Assembly (NCBI RefSeq): GCF_020564935.1
Contig: NZ_JAJCXB010000035.1
Coordinates: 1-64,000, forward strand
Reading direction: 5' to 3'
DNA from: Streptomyces pinistramenti
Lineage (GTDB): Bacteria > Actinomycetota > Actinomycetes > Streptomycetales > Streptomycetaceae
DNA: 64,000 nucleotides
Position numbers and translations under genes: made by a program. This document shows, piece by piece, positions 1 to 9,335 of this stretch. The notes under the pieces are model-generated. The model saw only the letters and a list, made by a program, of their open reading frames with translations. It searched no databases and was not told the origin of the DNA. Positions within the stretch are counted from its first letter, which is position 1; every line of letters begins with the position of its first letter.

Positions 1-127
1 CGCCGGACTCGCCGCGGCGGTCACGGTGATGGTCGACGACCCCGTGCAGCTGGACCTGATCGACGCGTCCCGCCCGGCCGGCCGCGGCGAGGAGGTCCGG
101 GTGTGCCTGGAGCTGGACACCTCGTAC
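1..127. repeat. 127-bp exact direct repeat (copy 1) at window edge
   Basis: Bases 1-127 are identical to 1014-1140, with the first mismatch at base 128 versus 1141. The second copy lies inside an intact deaminase/aldolase gene, whereas this copy is a fragment joined to unrelated proline-rich coding sequence. The copy reaches the window edge, so its full extent is unknown. An exact length of 127 equals a widely used de Bruijn k-mer size, which points to an assembly-graph overlap rather than biology (inference). Confidence 0.95.
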
Positions 128-478
128 GGCGGTCTGCGAGTCGTCGCCGGGCTGCGGCTCCGCGCCGGACGGGGCCGGGGCCTGATCCGCGGCCGGGGCG
201 GACGCCGAGGCCGAGGTCCGGTCCAGCGACGGGACGGGGGCGTCGGACGGCGCCCGGTGCAGGACGGCGGTCCGCGGGGCGTCGTCGGTGTCCACGGGCG
301 GTGCGGGCGGGGTCTGTTGGCCCGGCGGCTGTGGCTGTGCGGGGGGCTCGGGGTGTTCCACGCGGCGCGTGGCGGGGGCCGTGGTGCGGTCCGCCCTGGG
401 CGGGGCGGGAGGGTGCTGCGGCGGCGGGGGTATGGGAGGGTTGCTCCGCGTTCCGGCGCAGTCGGCCTCGGTGCTCAC
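1..478 (-). CDS. Partial proline-rich N-terminal region of an unidentified protein
   Basis: A minus-strand frame starts at GTG 478, preceded by a GAGGGG ribosome-binding site about six bases upstream (MSTEADCAG...), and stays open to the window edge. About 117 residues (478-128) are rich in Pro, Ala, Thr and Asp with runs such as NPPIPPPPQHPP, typical of disordered N-terminal leaders of streptomycete membrane or signalling proteins. From base 127 outward the frame only reads the antisense of the repeated deaminase fragment, so the true continuation of this gene is missing. It is divergent from the deaminase gene. An upstream ATG at 544 is possible but has a weaker ribosome-binding site. No function can be assigned. 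Confidence 0.5.
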   Translation of the reverse strand, partial: MSTEADCAGTRSNPPIPPPPQHPPAPPRADRTTAPATRRVEHPEPPAQPQPPGQQTPPAPPVDTDDAPRTAVLHRAPSDAPVPSLDRTSASASAPAADQAPAPSGAEPQPGDDSQTAVRGVQLQAHPDLLAAAGRAGRVDQVQLHGVVDHHRDRRGESG

Positions 479-678
479 CCGCGCCCCCTCGCGCCGCTCG
501 CCCCGCGCCCGACCAGCAATCGGGGCAAGGTGGTCCGTATCCATAGAAACCGCCGCTGACCTGCTGGTTGCGGCGTACCGCCACTCTACGGGCTGGCGCG
601 GGCGGGCCTCCAACCCCGTGTCCGTTCTGCCGCTATCTCCCCCTACCCAGTGGTAGGCGTCTCTGGCAGGCTGCCGCC

Positions 679-1896
679 ATGTCCCGCTACCCCGCCGACG
701 CGTATGGCGACAAAGCCCGTTACGACCGGGCGACCGCGCATCTCGACGCTCCGCTGGCCCTCGTCGACCTGGAGGCGTTCGACGCCAACGCCGCCGATCT
801 GGTGCGCCGCTCGAAGGGCAAGCCGATCCGGGTGGCGAGCAAATCGGTGCGCTGCCGGGCGCTGCTGGAGCGGGTGCTGGCGCGCGACGGCTTCGCGGGA
901 ATCATGAGTTTCACCCTCGACGAGTCGCTGTGGCTGGCGCGTTCGGGGTTCACCGACATCCTGCTGGCGTATCCGTCGGCGGACCGCGCGGCGTTCGGCG
1001 AGCTGACCAAGGACGCCGGACTCGCCGCGGCGGTCACGGTGATGGTCGACGACCCCGTGCAGCTGGACCTGATCGACGCGTCCCGCCCGGCCGGCCGCGG
1101 CGAGGAGGTCCGGGTGTGCCTGGAGCTGGACACCTCGTACCGCCTGATGGGCAACGCGGTGCGGGTCGGGGCCCGCAGGTCGCCGCTGCGCCGGCCCGCC
1201 CAACTGGGCGCGCTGGCCCGTGCGGTGGCCCGCCGCCCCGGGTTCCGGCTGGTGGGGCTGATGGCGTACGAGGGGCACGTGGCGGGTGTGGGCGACGAGG
1301 TGGCCGGGAAGCCGGTGTTCTCACGGGCCGTGCGGGTGCTTCAGGCGGCGGCGCGCAAGGAGCTGGCGCAGCGGCGCTGGGAGGCGGTGCGGGCGGTGCG
1401 GGCGGTGGCGCCGCGCCTGGAATTCGTCAACGGCGGCGGCACCGGCAGCGTGCAGCACACGGCGGCGGAGGCGGCGATCACCGAGATCGCGGCCGGTTCC
1501 GGCCTGTACGTGCCGCGGCTTTTCGACAACTTCCGTTCGTTCAGCGGGCGTCCGGCGGCGCTGTTCGCGCAGCCCGTCGTGCGCCGGCCAGGACCCGGTG
1601 TCGTGACGGTGCTGGGCGGCGGCTATCCGGCGTCGGGCGCCGCGGGCGCCGACCGGCTGCCGGAGCCGCATCTGCCGGCCGGGCTGCGCTACGACCCGCA
1701 GGAGGGTGCGGGCGAGGTGCAGACGCCGCTGCTGGGGGCGGCCGCCGACCTGCTGGCGATCGGCGACCTGGTGTGGTTCCGGCACGCGAAGGCCGGTGAG
1801 CTGTGCGAGCGGTTCGCGCGGCTGCATCTGGTCGCGGGTGACCGGGTGGTGGAGACGGTGCCGACGTACCGGGGCGAGGGGCATACGTTCCTGTGA
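679..1896 (+). CDS. PLP-dependent amino acid deaminase/aldolase (alanine racemase-like fold)
   Basis: This 405-residue protein resembles the D-threonine aldolase/amino acid deaminase group of fold-type III PLP enzymes. The N-terminal alanine-racemase barrel carries the motif RVASKSVR, in which Lys55 is the expected PLP-linking lysine. The glycine-rich NGGGTGS segment and the C-terminal beta domain with GDLVWFRHAKAGELCERF are typical of the group, where substrate is bound through a metal and PLP. The ATG at 679 was chosen because homology begins just after it; the frame is open further upstream without recognisable protein. It is transcribed towards the HAD phosphatase gene. The true substrate cannot be read from sequence. 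Confidence 0.85.
   Translation: MSRYPADAYGDKARYDRATAHLDAPLALVDLEAFDANAADLVRRSKGKPIRVASKSVRCRALLERVLARDGFAGIMSFTLDESLWLARSGFTDILLAYPSADRAAFGELTKDAGLAAAVTVMVDDPVQLDLIDASRPAGRGEEVRVCLELDTSYRLMGNAVRVGARRSPLRRPAQLGALARAVARRPGFRLVGLMAYEGHVAGVGDEVAGKPVFSRAVRVLQAAARKELAQRRWEAVRAVRAVAPRLEFVNGGGTGSVQHTAAEAAITEIAAGSGLYVPRLFDNFRSFSGRPAALFAQPVVRRPGPGVVTVLGGGYPASGAAGADRLPEPHLPAGLRYDPQEGAGEVQTPLLGAAADLLAIGDLVWFRHAKAGELCERFARLHLVAGDRVVETVPTYRGEGHTFL
1014..1140. repeat. 127-bp exact direct repeat (copy 2) inside the deaminase/aldolase gene
   Basis: This is the internal copy of the sequence found at 1-127. It is in frame and required for an intact enzyme, so it is the native location. See the copy at the window start for interpretation. 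Confidence 0.95.
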
Positions 1897-1936
1897 GCGC
1901 GGGCCGGGCGGCGTTGGCGCGGCCCGCGCTGCGGTG

Positions 1937-3253
1937 TCAGGCGTGGATGCGGTCGTGCTGGTCGGGCACGACGGTGCCGTCGGGGCGGCGGACCGGACCG
2001 GGGACGCCGTCGGTGTTGGTGTAGCCCTCGGTGGCGCAGGGGTAGGCGCCGGACTTGCGTCCCAGCGGCTCGATGAACATCGGGTTGACCACCCAGCGGT
2101 CGTCGGCGTTGTCGTAGCCGCGGCACATCAGTTCCGTCTTGTTGCGGTTGACGGCCAGGTGGGCGCTGGTGGCGTCGTTCACGAACGTGACGTCGGTGTC
2201 GGCGTCACCGCCGCCGATCGCGATGCGGTGCGCGGGGTCCTGCTTGCGCCAGGCTTCGGCGCCCTTGATGTGGAAGATCTCCTGGTTGATGAAGCAGCGC
2301 TTGCCGTCGATGTAGGGAATCGCGTCGCCCTTGCCGGTGGGGACGTCGCCGCAGCCCTGCATGCCGTACGAAATCCTGCCGTGCTCGGTGACGCTGCGGA
2401 TGGCGATCGTGTGGGCGCGGTCGAAGCCGACGGACTTCGACCAGACCTCGGTGACGGGTTCGGATCCGGCGGAGACGATGTAGACGTCGAAGCCGGCCCG
2501 GCGCAGGGTGCGGACCAGGTCCTTCTGCTGCGGGTAGTAGCGCACGTAGGCGGGGAGCGTGTGGGTGCCGATCTTCTCGGTGCTGCCCACGGGCGCGGCG
2601 AGCGCGGCCTTGCGTCCGGCGGCGGCGTACGAGCGGAGTTCGGCGTCGGTGTGGCCGGCGAACAGCTGCGGCACCCAGGCGTATTGGGGCACCGTGCGCC
2701 GGTGGTTCCAGGTGCCGGCGAAGGCCGCATCGCCGTTCATGGTCTTCGCCTCGCCACGGATCTCCAGGATCTCGTCGGCGCAGCCGGCGTCGGTGGAGGT
2801 GGGCAGCGGGCTGCCGACGGGAACCGCGGTGCCGCAGGCCGCGGTGAGGGCGCGGTCGGCCGCGGGGGTGAGCCACTTGCTGGTGTCGCTCCAGCGGGCG
2901 GGGCGCAGGATCTTGTCGTGCCGCAGGGACCAGTTGATCGTCGCGTCGGTGACGTCGTTCTTGGTCATGGTGTTGTCCCAGTCGAACGCGGCGACGGGGG
3001 CCCGGCCGTGGCCGTGGGCGAGTTCCGGGTGGCTACAGGTGCCGCGGGTGTCGATGGCACGTTGCAGCTTGGCGCGGTTGTGGCCGTACCAGGGCAGGTC
3101 TCTGGAGAGCTGCGGGCAGTTCGTCCCGGGCCGGGCCGCCGCGGTGTCCTGGGCGGCGGCGGTGCGGGTCGGGGTGGCCGCGGTCGCCGGCACGCTGCCG
3201 GCGAGGAGCGCGGTCACGGTGAGGCCCAGGGCGAGGGCGTGCCTGTGGCGCAT
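1937..3253 (-). CDS. Secreted HAD-superfamily phosphatase (phosphorylcholine phosphatase-like)
   Basis: This is a 438-residue exported hydrolase. The N-terminus is a Sec signal peptide (MRHRHALALGLTVTALLAG... ending near ATAA). HAD motif I is AFDWDNTMTKND, with the nucleophile and acid/base aspartates; motif II is the Ser of IVSAGSEP; the acidic metal site is GGGDADTDVTF. Several cysteines suit an extracytoplasmic disulfide-bonded enzyme. Family relatives include bacterial phosphorylcholine/phosphoethanolamine phosphatases, but the substrate is not proven here. It lies downstream of the amine-degradation genes on the same strand, separated by a strong hairpin. A plausible role is release of choline or ethanolamine from their phosphate esters outside the cell (inference). 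Confidence 0.78.
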   Translation of the reverse strand: MRHRHALALGLTVTALLAGSVPATAATPTRTAAAQDTAAARPGTNCPQLSRDLPWYGHNRAKLQRAIDTRGTCSHPELAHGHGRAPVAAFDWDNTMTKNDVTDATINWSLRHDKILRPARWSDTSKWLTPAADRALTAACGTAVPVGSPLPTSTDAGCADEILEIRGEAKTMNGDAAFAGTWNHRRTVPQYAWVPQLFAGHTDAELRSYAAAGRKAALAAPVGSTEKIGTHTLPAYVRYYPQQKDLVRTLRRAGFDVYIVSAGSEPVTEVWSKSVGFDRAHTIAIRSVTEHGRISYGMQGCGDVPTGKGDAIPYIDGKRCFINQEIFHIKGAEAWRKQDPAHRIAIGGGDADTDVTFVNDATSAHLAVNRNKTELMCRGYDNADDRWVVNPMFIEPLGRKSGAYPCATEGYTNTDGVPGPVRRPDGTVVPDQHDRIHA

Positions 3254-3285
3254 GAGTGCTCCGATGTGTCAGTGGGGGCAGGAGG

Positions 3286-3324
3286 ACACCGGGGCCGGCA
3301 CCACTGCGGTGCCGGCCCCGGTGT
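3286..3324 (-). terminator. Perfect 17-bp hairpin between SDR and phosphatase genes
   Basis: ACACCGGGGCCGGCACC is followed by a 5-base loop (ACTGC) and its perfect reverse complement. It lies just after the SDR stop and 33 bases before the phosphatase start. There is no U-tract on the minus strand, which is common for streptomycete terminators. It should end the ligase-ALDH-SDR transcript; because it is so close to the phosphatase start it could also act in that gene's leader. Confidence 0.75.
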
Positions 3325-3349
3325 GATCATGCGACCTTATCGAGGAGGA

Positions 3350-4135
3350 TCACACGGGCGTGACATACGCTCCGGCGATGCCGCCGTCGACGAGGAACTC
3401 GGCGGCGTTGACGAACGAGGAGTCGTCGCTGGCGAGGAAGGCGACGGCGGCGGCGATCTCCTCGGGCTCCGCGAACCGGCCGACCGGCACGTGCACGAGG
3501 CGGCGCGCGGCCCGCTCCGGGTCCTTGGCGAACAGCTCCTTGAGCAGCGGGGTGTTGACGGGCCCGGGGCACAGCGCGTTGACCCTGATGCCCTCGCGGG
3601 CGAACTGCACGCCCAGCTCACGGGACATGGACAGCACGCCGCCCTTGGACGCGGTGTAGCTGATCTGCGAGGTGGCGGCGCCCATCACGGCGACGAAGGA
3701 GGCGGTGTTGATGATGGAGCCGCGGCCCTGGCGCTGCATATACGGCAGGGCGTGCTTGCAGCAGAGGTAGACGGAGGTGAGGTTGACCTCCTGGACGCGC
3801 TTCCAGGCGTCGAGCCCGGTGGTGAGGATGGAGTCGTCATCGGACGGGGAGATGCCGGCGTTGTTGAAGGCGATGTCGACCGATCCGTAGGTGTCGAAGG
3901 CGGCTTGATAGAGCGCCTCGACCTGGTCGGAATCGGTCACGTCGGCCTGGACGAAGGTGCCGCCGACCTCGTCGGCCGCGGCCTTGCCCGCGCGCGCGTC
4001 GATGTCGGCGCAGACGACGTGCGCGCCTTCGGATGCCAGCCGGCGGGCGGTGGCCAGGCCGATGCCGCTGCCGGCTCCGGTGATCACGGCGGTACGGCCC
4101 ACCAGGCGGCGGCACACGGGGGTCTGGTCGGTCAC
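3350..4135 (-). CDS. SDR-family oxidoreductase, probable alcohol dehydrogenase step
   Basis: This classical 261-residue short-chain dehydrogenase has the cofactor motif TGAGSGIG (19-26), NNAG (91-94), and the catalytic Ser146, Tyr160 and Lys164 (YTASK). Asp44 after the second beta strand suggests NAD(H) preference. The GTG start overlaps the stop of the aldehyde dehydrogenase gene (GTGA), so translation is coupled. Similarity searches would label it 3-oxoacyl-ACP reductase. In this operon it is a good candidate to oxidise the primary alcohol of gamma-glutamylethanolamide to the aldehyde used by the next enzyme (inference from position and chemistry). Confidence 0.85.
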   Translation of the reverse strand: MTDQTPVCRRLVGRTAVITGAGSGIGLATARRLASEGAHVVCADIDARAGKAAADEVGGTFVQADVTDSDQVEALYQAAFDTYGSVDIAFNNAGISPSDDDSILTTGLDAWKRVQEVNLTSVYLCCKHALPYMQRQGRGSIINTASFVAVMGAATSQISYTASKGGVLSMSRELGVQFAREGIRVNALCPGPVNTPLLKELFAKDPERAARRLVHVPVGRFAEPEEIAAAVAFLASDDSSFVNAAEFLVDGGIAGAYVTPV

Positions 4136-5502
4136 TTGCTCTCCTCGGTGCTGATGAAGACGTTCTTGGTCTCGGTGAAGGCGGCCAGCGCGCCGGGGCC
4201 CAGTTCACGGCCGAGCCCGGACTGCCCGAACCCGCCGAAGGGGGTCGAATAGCGCACGCTGGCATGGGAGTTGACGGAGAGGTTGCCGGCCGCTACGGCG
4301 CGCGAGACGCGCAGGGCGCGGCCGACGTCGCGGGTCCACAGGGAGCCGGACAGGCCGTATTCGGTGGCGTTGGCGATGCGGACGGCGTCGGCCTCGTCGT
4401 CGAAGGGGAGGACGACGGCGACCGGGCCGAAGATCTCCTCCACCGCGCTGCGGTCGTCGGGCCTGCCCTCCAGGACGGTGGCGGGATACCAGAAGCCCTT
4501 GCCCTCGGGTGCCTCGCCGCGGAAGGCGACGGGGGCGCCCTCGGGGACGTAGGACCGTACCCGCTCGCGCTGGGCCGCGGAGATCAGCGGACCCATGTCG
4601 GTGGCGGGGTCGGCCGGGTCGCCCGCGGTGAACGCCTTGACAGCGGGCTCCAGCAGCTCCATGAAGCGGTCGTACACGGTGCGCTGGACGAGGATGCGGC
4701 TGCGGGCGCAGCAGTCCTGTCCGGTGTTGTCGAGGAACGAGCCGGGCGCGGCAGCGGCGGCGGCCTCGATGTCGGCGTCGGCGAAGACGATGTTGGGGCT
4801 CTTGCCGCCGAGTTCGAGGGTCAGGCGCTTGGTCTGCGCGGCGCAGCGGGCGGCGATCTGCCGTCCGGTGGCGGTGGAGCCGGTGAAGACGACCTTGGCG
4901 ACGCCGGGATGGTCGACCAGCGCGGCGCCGGTGACCGGCCCCTCGCCCGGCAGTACCTGGAAGAGCCCTTCGGGCAGCCCGGCCTCCAACGCGTACTGGG
5001 CGAGCCGCAGCGCGGTGAGCGGGGTGGTCTCGGCGGGCTTGAGGAGGACGGCGTTGCCGGCCGCGAGGGCGGGGGCGGTGCCCCAGGCGGCGATCGGCAT
5101 CGGGAAGTTCCAGGGGGCGATGACGGCGACCACGCCGAGCGGTTCCTGGAAGGTGACGTCGATGCCGCCGGCGACCGGGATCTGGCTGCCGGTCAGCCGC
5201 TCCACTCCCCCGGCCGCGTAGTGCAGCAGGTCGCGGACGTTGCCCGCTTCCCAGGTGGCGTTGCCCAACGGGTGGCCGGCTTCGAGCAGTTCGAGTTGGG
5301 CGAGCGGTCCGATGTGGGCGTCGACGACCTCGGCGAAGCGGCGCAGGACGCGGGCCCGGTCGCCGGGCGGCAGGGCCGCCCACGTCTCCTGGGCCGCGGC
5401 GGCCCGCAGGACCGCGGCGTCGACCTCGGCGGGAGAGGTGGTGGGGACGGTGGCCACCGTGTCCTCGGTCGCCGGGTTGATGATGTCCAGCTCGTGCAGC
5501 AC
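4132..5502 (-). CDS. NAD(P)-dependent aldehyde dehydrogenase
   Basis: The protein has 456 residues and is a complete ALDH-superfamily enzyme. It has the WNFP motif (131-134), FTGSTATGR around 207-213, the general-base region LELGGKSPN with Glu230, and the catalytic Cys264 in GQDCCA. Start chosen as GTG 5502, preceded by AAGGA and lying 11 bases after the ligase stop; the frame is open upstream into the ligase gene but that part is not ALDH-like. In the proposed pathway it would oxidise gamma-glutamyl-aminoacetaldehyde to gamma-glutamylglycine. It is co-transcribed with the ligase upstream and the SDR downstream (4-base overlap). Confidence 0.92.
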   Translation of the reverse strand: MLHELDIINPATEDTVATVPTTSPAEVDAAVLRAAAAQETWAALPPGDRARVLRRFAEVVDAHIGPLAQLELLEAGHPLGNATWEAGNVRDLLHYAAGGVERLTGSQIPVAGGIDVTFQEPLGVVAVIAPWNFPMPIAAWGTAPALAAGNAVLLKPAETTPLTALRLAQYALEAGLPEGLFQVLPGEGPVTGAALVDHPGVAKVVFTGSTATGRQIAARCAAQTKRLTLELGGKSPNIVFADADIEAAAAAAPGSFLDNTGQDCCARSRILVQRTVYDRFMELLEPAVKAFTAGDPADPATDMGPLISAAQRERVRSYVPEGAPVAFRGEAPEGKGFWYPATVLEGRPDDRSAVEEIFGPVAVVLPFDDEADAVRIANATEYGLSGSLWTRDVGRALRVSRAVAAGNLSVNSHASVRYSTPFGGFGQSGLGRELGPGALAAFTETKNVFISTEESK

Positions 5503-5513
5503 GTGACGGTTCC

Positions 5514-6881
5514 TTACATGCGCTCGAAGGAGCGGAAGCGCTCCCAGTCCGTGACGGCCGCGTCGTAGGCGTCCTGTTCGACGCGGGCCATGTGGCGGTA
5601 GTGGTCGACGACCTCGTCGCCGAAGGCGGCGCGGGCGATCGGGCTGTGCTCCCACAGCTCGGCGGCCTCGCGCAGCGTGGTGGGAACGTGGGCGGCGTCG
5701 CCCCTGTAGGCGTTGCCGGTGGTGGCGTCGGGGAGTTCCAGCTCGTGTTCTATGCCGTACAGGCCGGCCGCGACCATGCCGGCGACGGCGAGGTAGGGGT
5801 TCACGTCGCCGCCGGGCAGCCGGTTCTCCAGCCGGTGCGCGCGGCCGTGGCCGACCACACGCAGGGCGCAGGTGCGGTTGTCGGGGCCCCAGGCGACGGC
5901 GGTGGGCGCGAAGGATCCGGGCCGGAAGCGCTTGTAGGAGTTGATGTTGGGGGCGTAGAGCAGCGTGAAGTCGCGCATCGCGGCGACCTGGCCCGCGAGG
6001 AAGTGCCGCATGATGCGGGACATGCCGTACGGGCCGTCGTCGTCGGCGAGTACCGGCCGCCCTTCGGCGTCCTGGAGCGAGAGGTGGATGTGACAGGAGT
6101 TGCCCTCGCGCTCGTCGTACTTCGCCATGAAGGTGAGCGCCATGCCTTCCTGGGCGGCGATCTCCTTGGCGCCGGTTTTGTAGATGCTGTGCTGGTCACA
6201 GGTGGTCAGCGCCTCGTCGTAGACGAACACGATCTCGTGCTGGCCGAGATTGCACTCGCCCTTGGCCGACTCGACGGTCAGGCCGGCCGCTGCCATCTCG
6301 TTGCGGATGCGGCGCAACAGCGGTTCGACCCGGCCGGTGCCCAGGACGGAGTAGTCGGCGTTGTACTGGTTGGCGGGGTTCATCTGCCGGTACCCGCGCG
6401 ACCAGGCGTCCTCATAGGTGTCCTTGAAGACCATGAACTCCAGCTCGGTGCCTGCGTACGCGCTCCAGCCGTGCTCGGCGAGGCGGTCGAGCTGGCGGCG
6501 CAGGATCTGCCGCGGGGAGGCGGCTACGGGTGAGTGGTCGTGCCAGGCGAGGTCCGCGGTGATCAGGGCGGTGCCGGGGTTCCAGGGGGTGCGGCGCAGG
6601 GTGGCGGGGTCGCCGTGCATCGCGAAGTCGCCGTAGCCGCGCTCCCAGGAGGCCATGGCGTAGCCCTCGACGGTGTTGAGGTCGACGTCCACGGCCAGCA
6701 GGTAGTTGCAGCCCTCGGTGCCGTGTTCCAGGACGGTGTCGAGGAAGTGGCGGGCGGCGAACCGCTTGCCCTGGAGCCGCCCTTGCATATCGGTGAAGGC
6801 GAGGACGACAGTGTCGATCTCCCCGGCGTCGACGAGCATTTTCAGCTCTTCGACGGAGAGCGGGGGCGTACGAGGTGCCAC
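5514..6881 (-). CDS. glnA4: Glutamine synthetase-like gamma-glutamyl ligase (gamma-glutamylethanolamide synthetase)
   Basis: A 455-residue member of the type I glutamine synthetase superfamily. It retains the GS beta-grasp and catalytic domains: GTELEFMVF (metal/ATP Glu), ECNLGQHEIVF, the NSCHIHLSL strand and NRLPGGDVNPYLA. It is not the housekeeping GlnA, since the surrounding residues differ and it sits with amine-catabolic genes. In S. coelicolor the syntenic GlnA4 was reported to couple glutamate to ethanolamine using ATP; that assignment is applied here by gene order and by the ethanolamine-type permease next door. A polyamine or other monoamine is the alternative substrate. GTG start with AGGAGG upstream. 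It heads a three-gene operon controlled from the divergent regulator promoter. Confidence 0.85.
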   Translation of the reverse strand: MAPRTPPLSVEELKMLVDAGEIDTVVLAFTDMQGRLQGKRFAARHFLDTVLEHGTEGCNYLLAVDVDLNTVEGYAMASWERGYGDFAMHGDPATLRRTPWNPGTALITADLAWHDHSPVAASPRQILRRQLDRLAEHGWSAYAGTELEFMVFKDTYEDAWSRGYRQMNPANQYNADYSVLGTGRVEPLLRRIRNEMAAAGLTVESAKGECNLGQHEIVFVYDEALTTCDQHSIYKTGAKEIAAQEGMALTFMAKYDEREGNSCHIHLSLQDAEGRPVLADDDGPYGMSRIMRHFLAGQVAAMRDFTLLYAPNINSYKRFRPGSFAPTAVAWGPDNRTCALRVVGHGRAHRLENRLPGGDVNPYLAVAGMVAAGLYGIEHELELPDATTGNAYRGDAAHVPTTLREAAELWEHSPIARAAFGDEVVDHYRHMARVEQDAYDAAVTDWERFRSFERM

Positions 6882-6915
6882 GGTGTTGCCTCCTGTCGCT
6901 GCATCCGGAGGTCAT

Positions 6916-6940
6916 AAGGTATGCACATGGACCATTGCTT
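6916..6940. promoter_or_regulatory. Putative operator A in ligase/regulator divergent promoter
   Basis: The sequence AAGGTATGC-N7-ACC-N-TTGCTT lies between the divergently transcribed ligase (start 6881) and FadR-type regulator (start 6955). The same pattern, 20 of 25 bases identical, occurs at 7734-7758 before the permease gene. The arrangement suggests a binding site for the adjacent regulator controlling both operons and itself (inference). Confidence 0.65.
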
Positions 6941-6954
6941 GGGAAGGGGCTGAG

Positions 6955-7686
6955 ATGGACGGTGCGGCGGATCGGCTGGCACCCGTACTGCGGCCGGTAC
7001 GGGCGGGCAACGGCTTCGAGGAGGCGCTGGAGCAGATACTCCAGGTCGTCCGGCTCGGCCTGGTACCGCAGGGCGAACGACTGCCCGCGGAACGGGAGTT
7101 GGCGGAGCGGCTGCAGATCAGCCGGGTGACGCTGCGCGAGGTGCTGAAGGTTCTCCAGGACGAGGGGCTGGTGGAGAGCAGGCGGGGCCGCTACGGCGGC
7201 ACCTTCGTCCGGGTGCGGGCCGCGGGCCCGGACGAGGCCGGGTTGCGGCGCCGGATCGAACGGATCGACGTCGAGGACACACTGCGCTTCCGCGAGGTGC
7301 TGGAGTCCGGCGCGGCCGGCCTGTGCGCGGGCCACGGCCTGACCGGCGAACAGGGTGCCCGGCTGCGGGACGCGCTGACCGCCACCCGGGACGCGCCGCT
7401 CACCGACTACCGCAGGTGCGACACGATGCTGCACCTCACGCTCGCCGAGCTGTCCGGCTCCCCCTCGCTCGCCGCGCAGTACGCGGCGGTGCGGGCGAGC
7501 GTGAACGAACTGCTGGACTGCATCCCGCTGTTGGTCCGCAATCTGGAACACTCGCAGACCCAGCACGGCGTACTGGTCGAAGCGGTCCTGGACGGCGACG
7601 CGGACGGCGCGCGCGAGGTGGCGCGCGAGCACTGCGGCGGCACCGCGGCGCTGCTGCGCGGCTTCCTGACCGGGCCGCCGGCGTAA
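6955..7686 (+). CDS. FadR-family (GntR) transcriptional regulator of the amine island
   Basis: The 243-residue protein has an N-terminal winged helix (LPAERELAERLQISRVTLREVLKVLQDEGLVESRRGRYGG-like segment, about 41-80) and a C-terminal all-helical FCD effector domain, identifying the FadR branch of GntR regulators. The ATG at 6955 follows GGAAGGGG and fits the length of the family; the frame is open upstream but overlaps the ligase gene. It is divergent from the ligase operon and 119 bases upstream of the permease. A shared operator-like element flanks it on both sides, so autoregulation and control of uptake and degradation are likely. The effector is unknown; a gamma-glutamylated amine or free ethanolamine are candidates. 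Confidence 0.85.
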   Translation: MDGAADRLAPVLRPVRAGNGFEEALEQILQVVRLGLVPQGERLPAERELAERLQISRVTLREVLKVLQDEGLVESRRGRYGGTFVRVRAAGPDEAGLRRRIERIDVEDTLRFREVLESGAAGLCAGHGLTGEQGARLRDALTATRDAPLTDYRRCDTMLHLTLAELSGSPSLAAQYAAVRASVNELLDCIPLLVRNLEHSQTQHGVLVEAVLDGDADGAREVAREHCGGTAALLRGFLTGPPA

Positions 7687-7733
7687 CCGGACTTTCACCG
7701 CACAGGTCTTGCGCCGGGACCACGAACCCAGCA

Positions 7734-7758
7734 AAGGTATGCCGCTGAACCTTTGCTT
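7734..7758. promoter_or_regulatory. Putative operator B upstream of the permease gene
   Basis: This is the second copy of the AAGGTATGC-N7-ACC-N-TTGCTT element. It also contains a perfect inverted repeat, AGCAAAGGT (7730-7738) and ACCTTTGCT (7749-7757), separated by 10 bases, as expected for a dimeric GntR-type regulator. It lies 47 bases upstream of the permease start. Confidence 0.7.
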
Positions 7759-7805
7759 CGGATCCGCACAGGTACCGAACACCCCCGGCGAGGCAGGAGC
7801 GGCTG

Positions 7806-9278
<1,473 letters not shown>

Positions 9279-9335
9279 CCCCTCCCGCCGGCCCGAATCA
9301 CCCGCCCCGCCCCGCACCCACGCACGGAGGACCCG

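Noticed and set aside
1706..4252. 848-codon plus-strand open frame across the phosphatase and SDR genes
   Set aside because: It is antisense to two well-supported genes and its product shows no recognisable fold or start signal.
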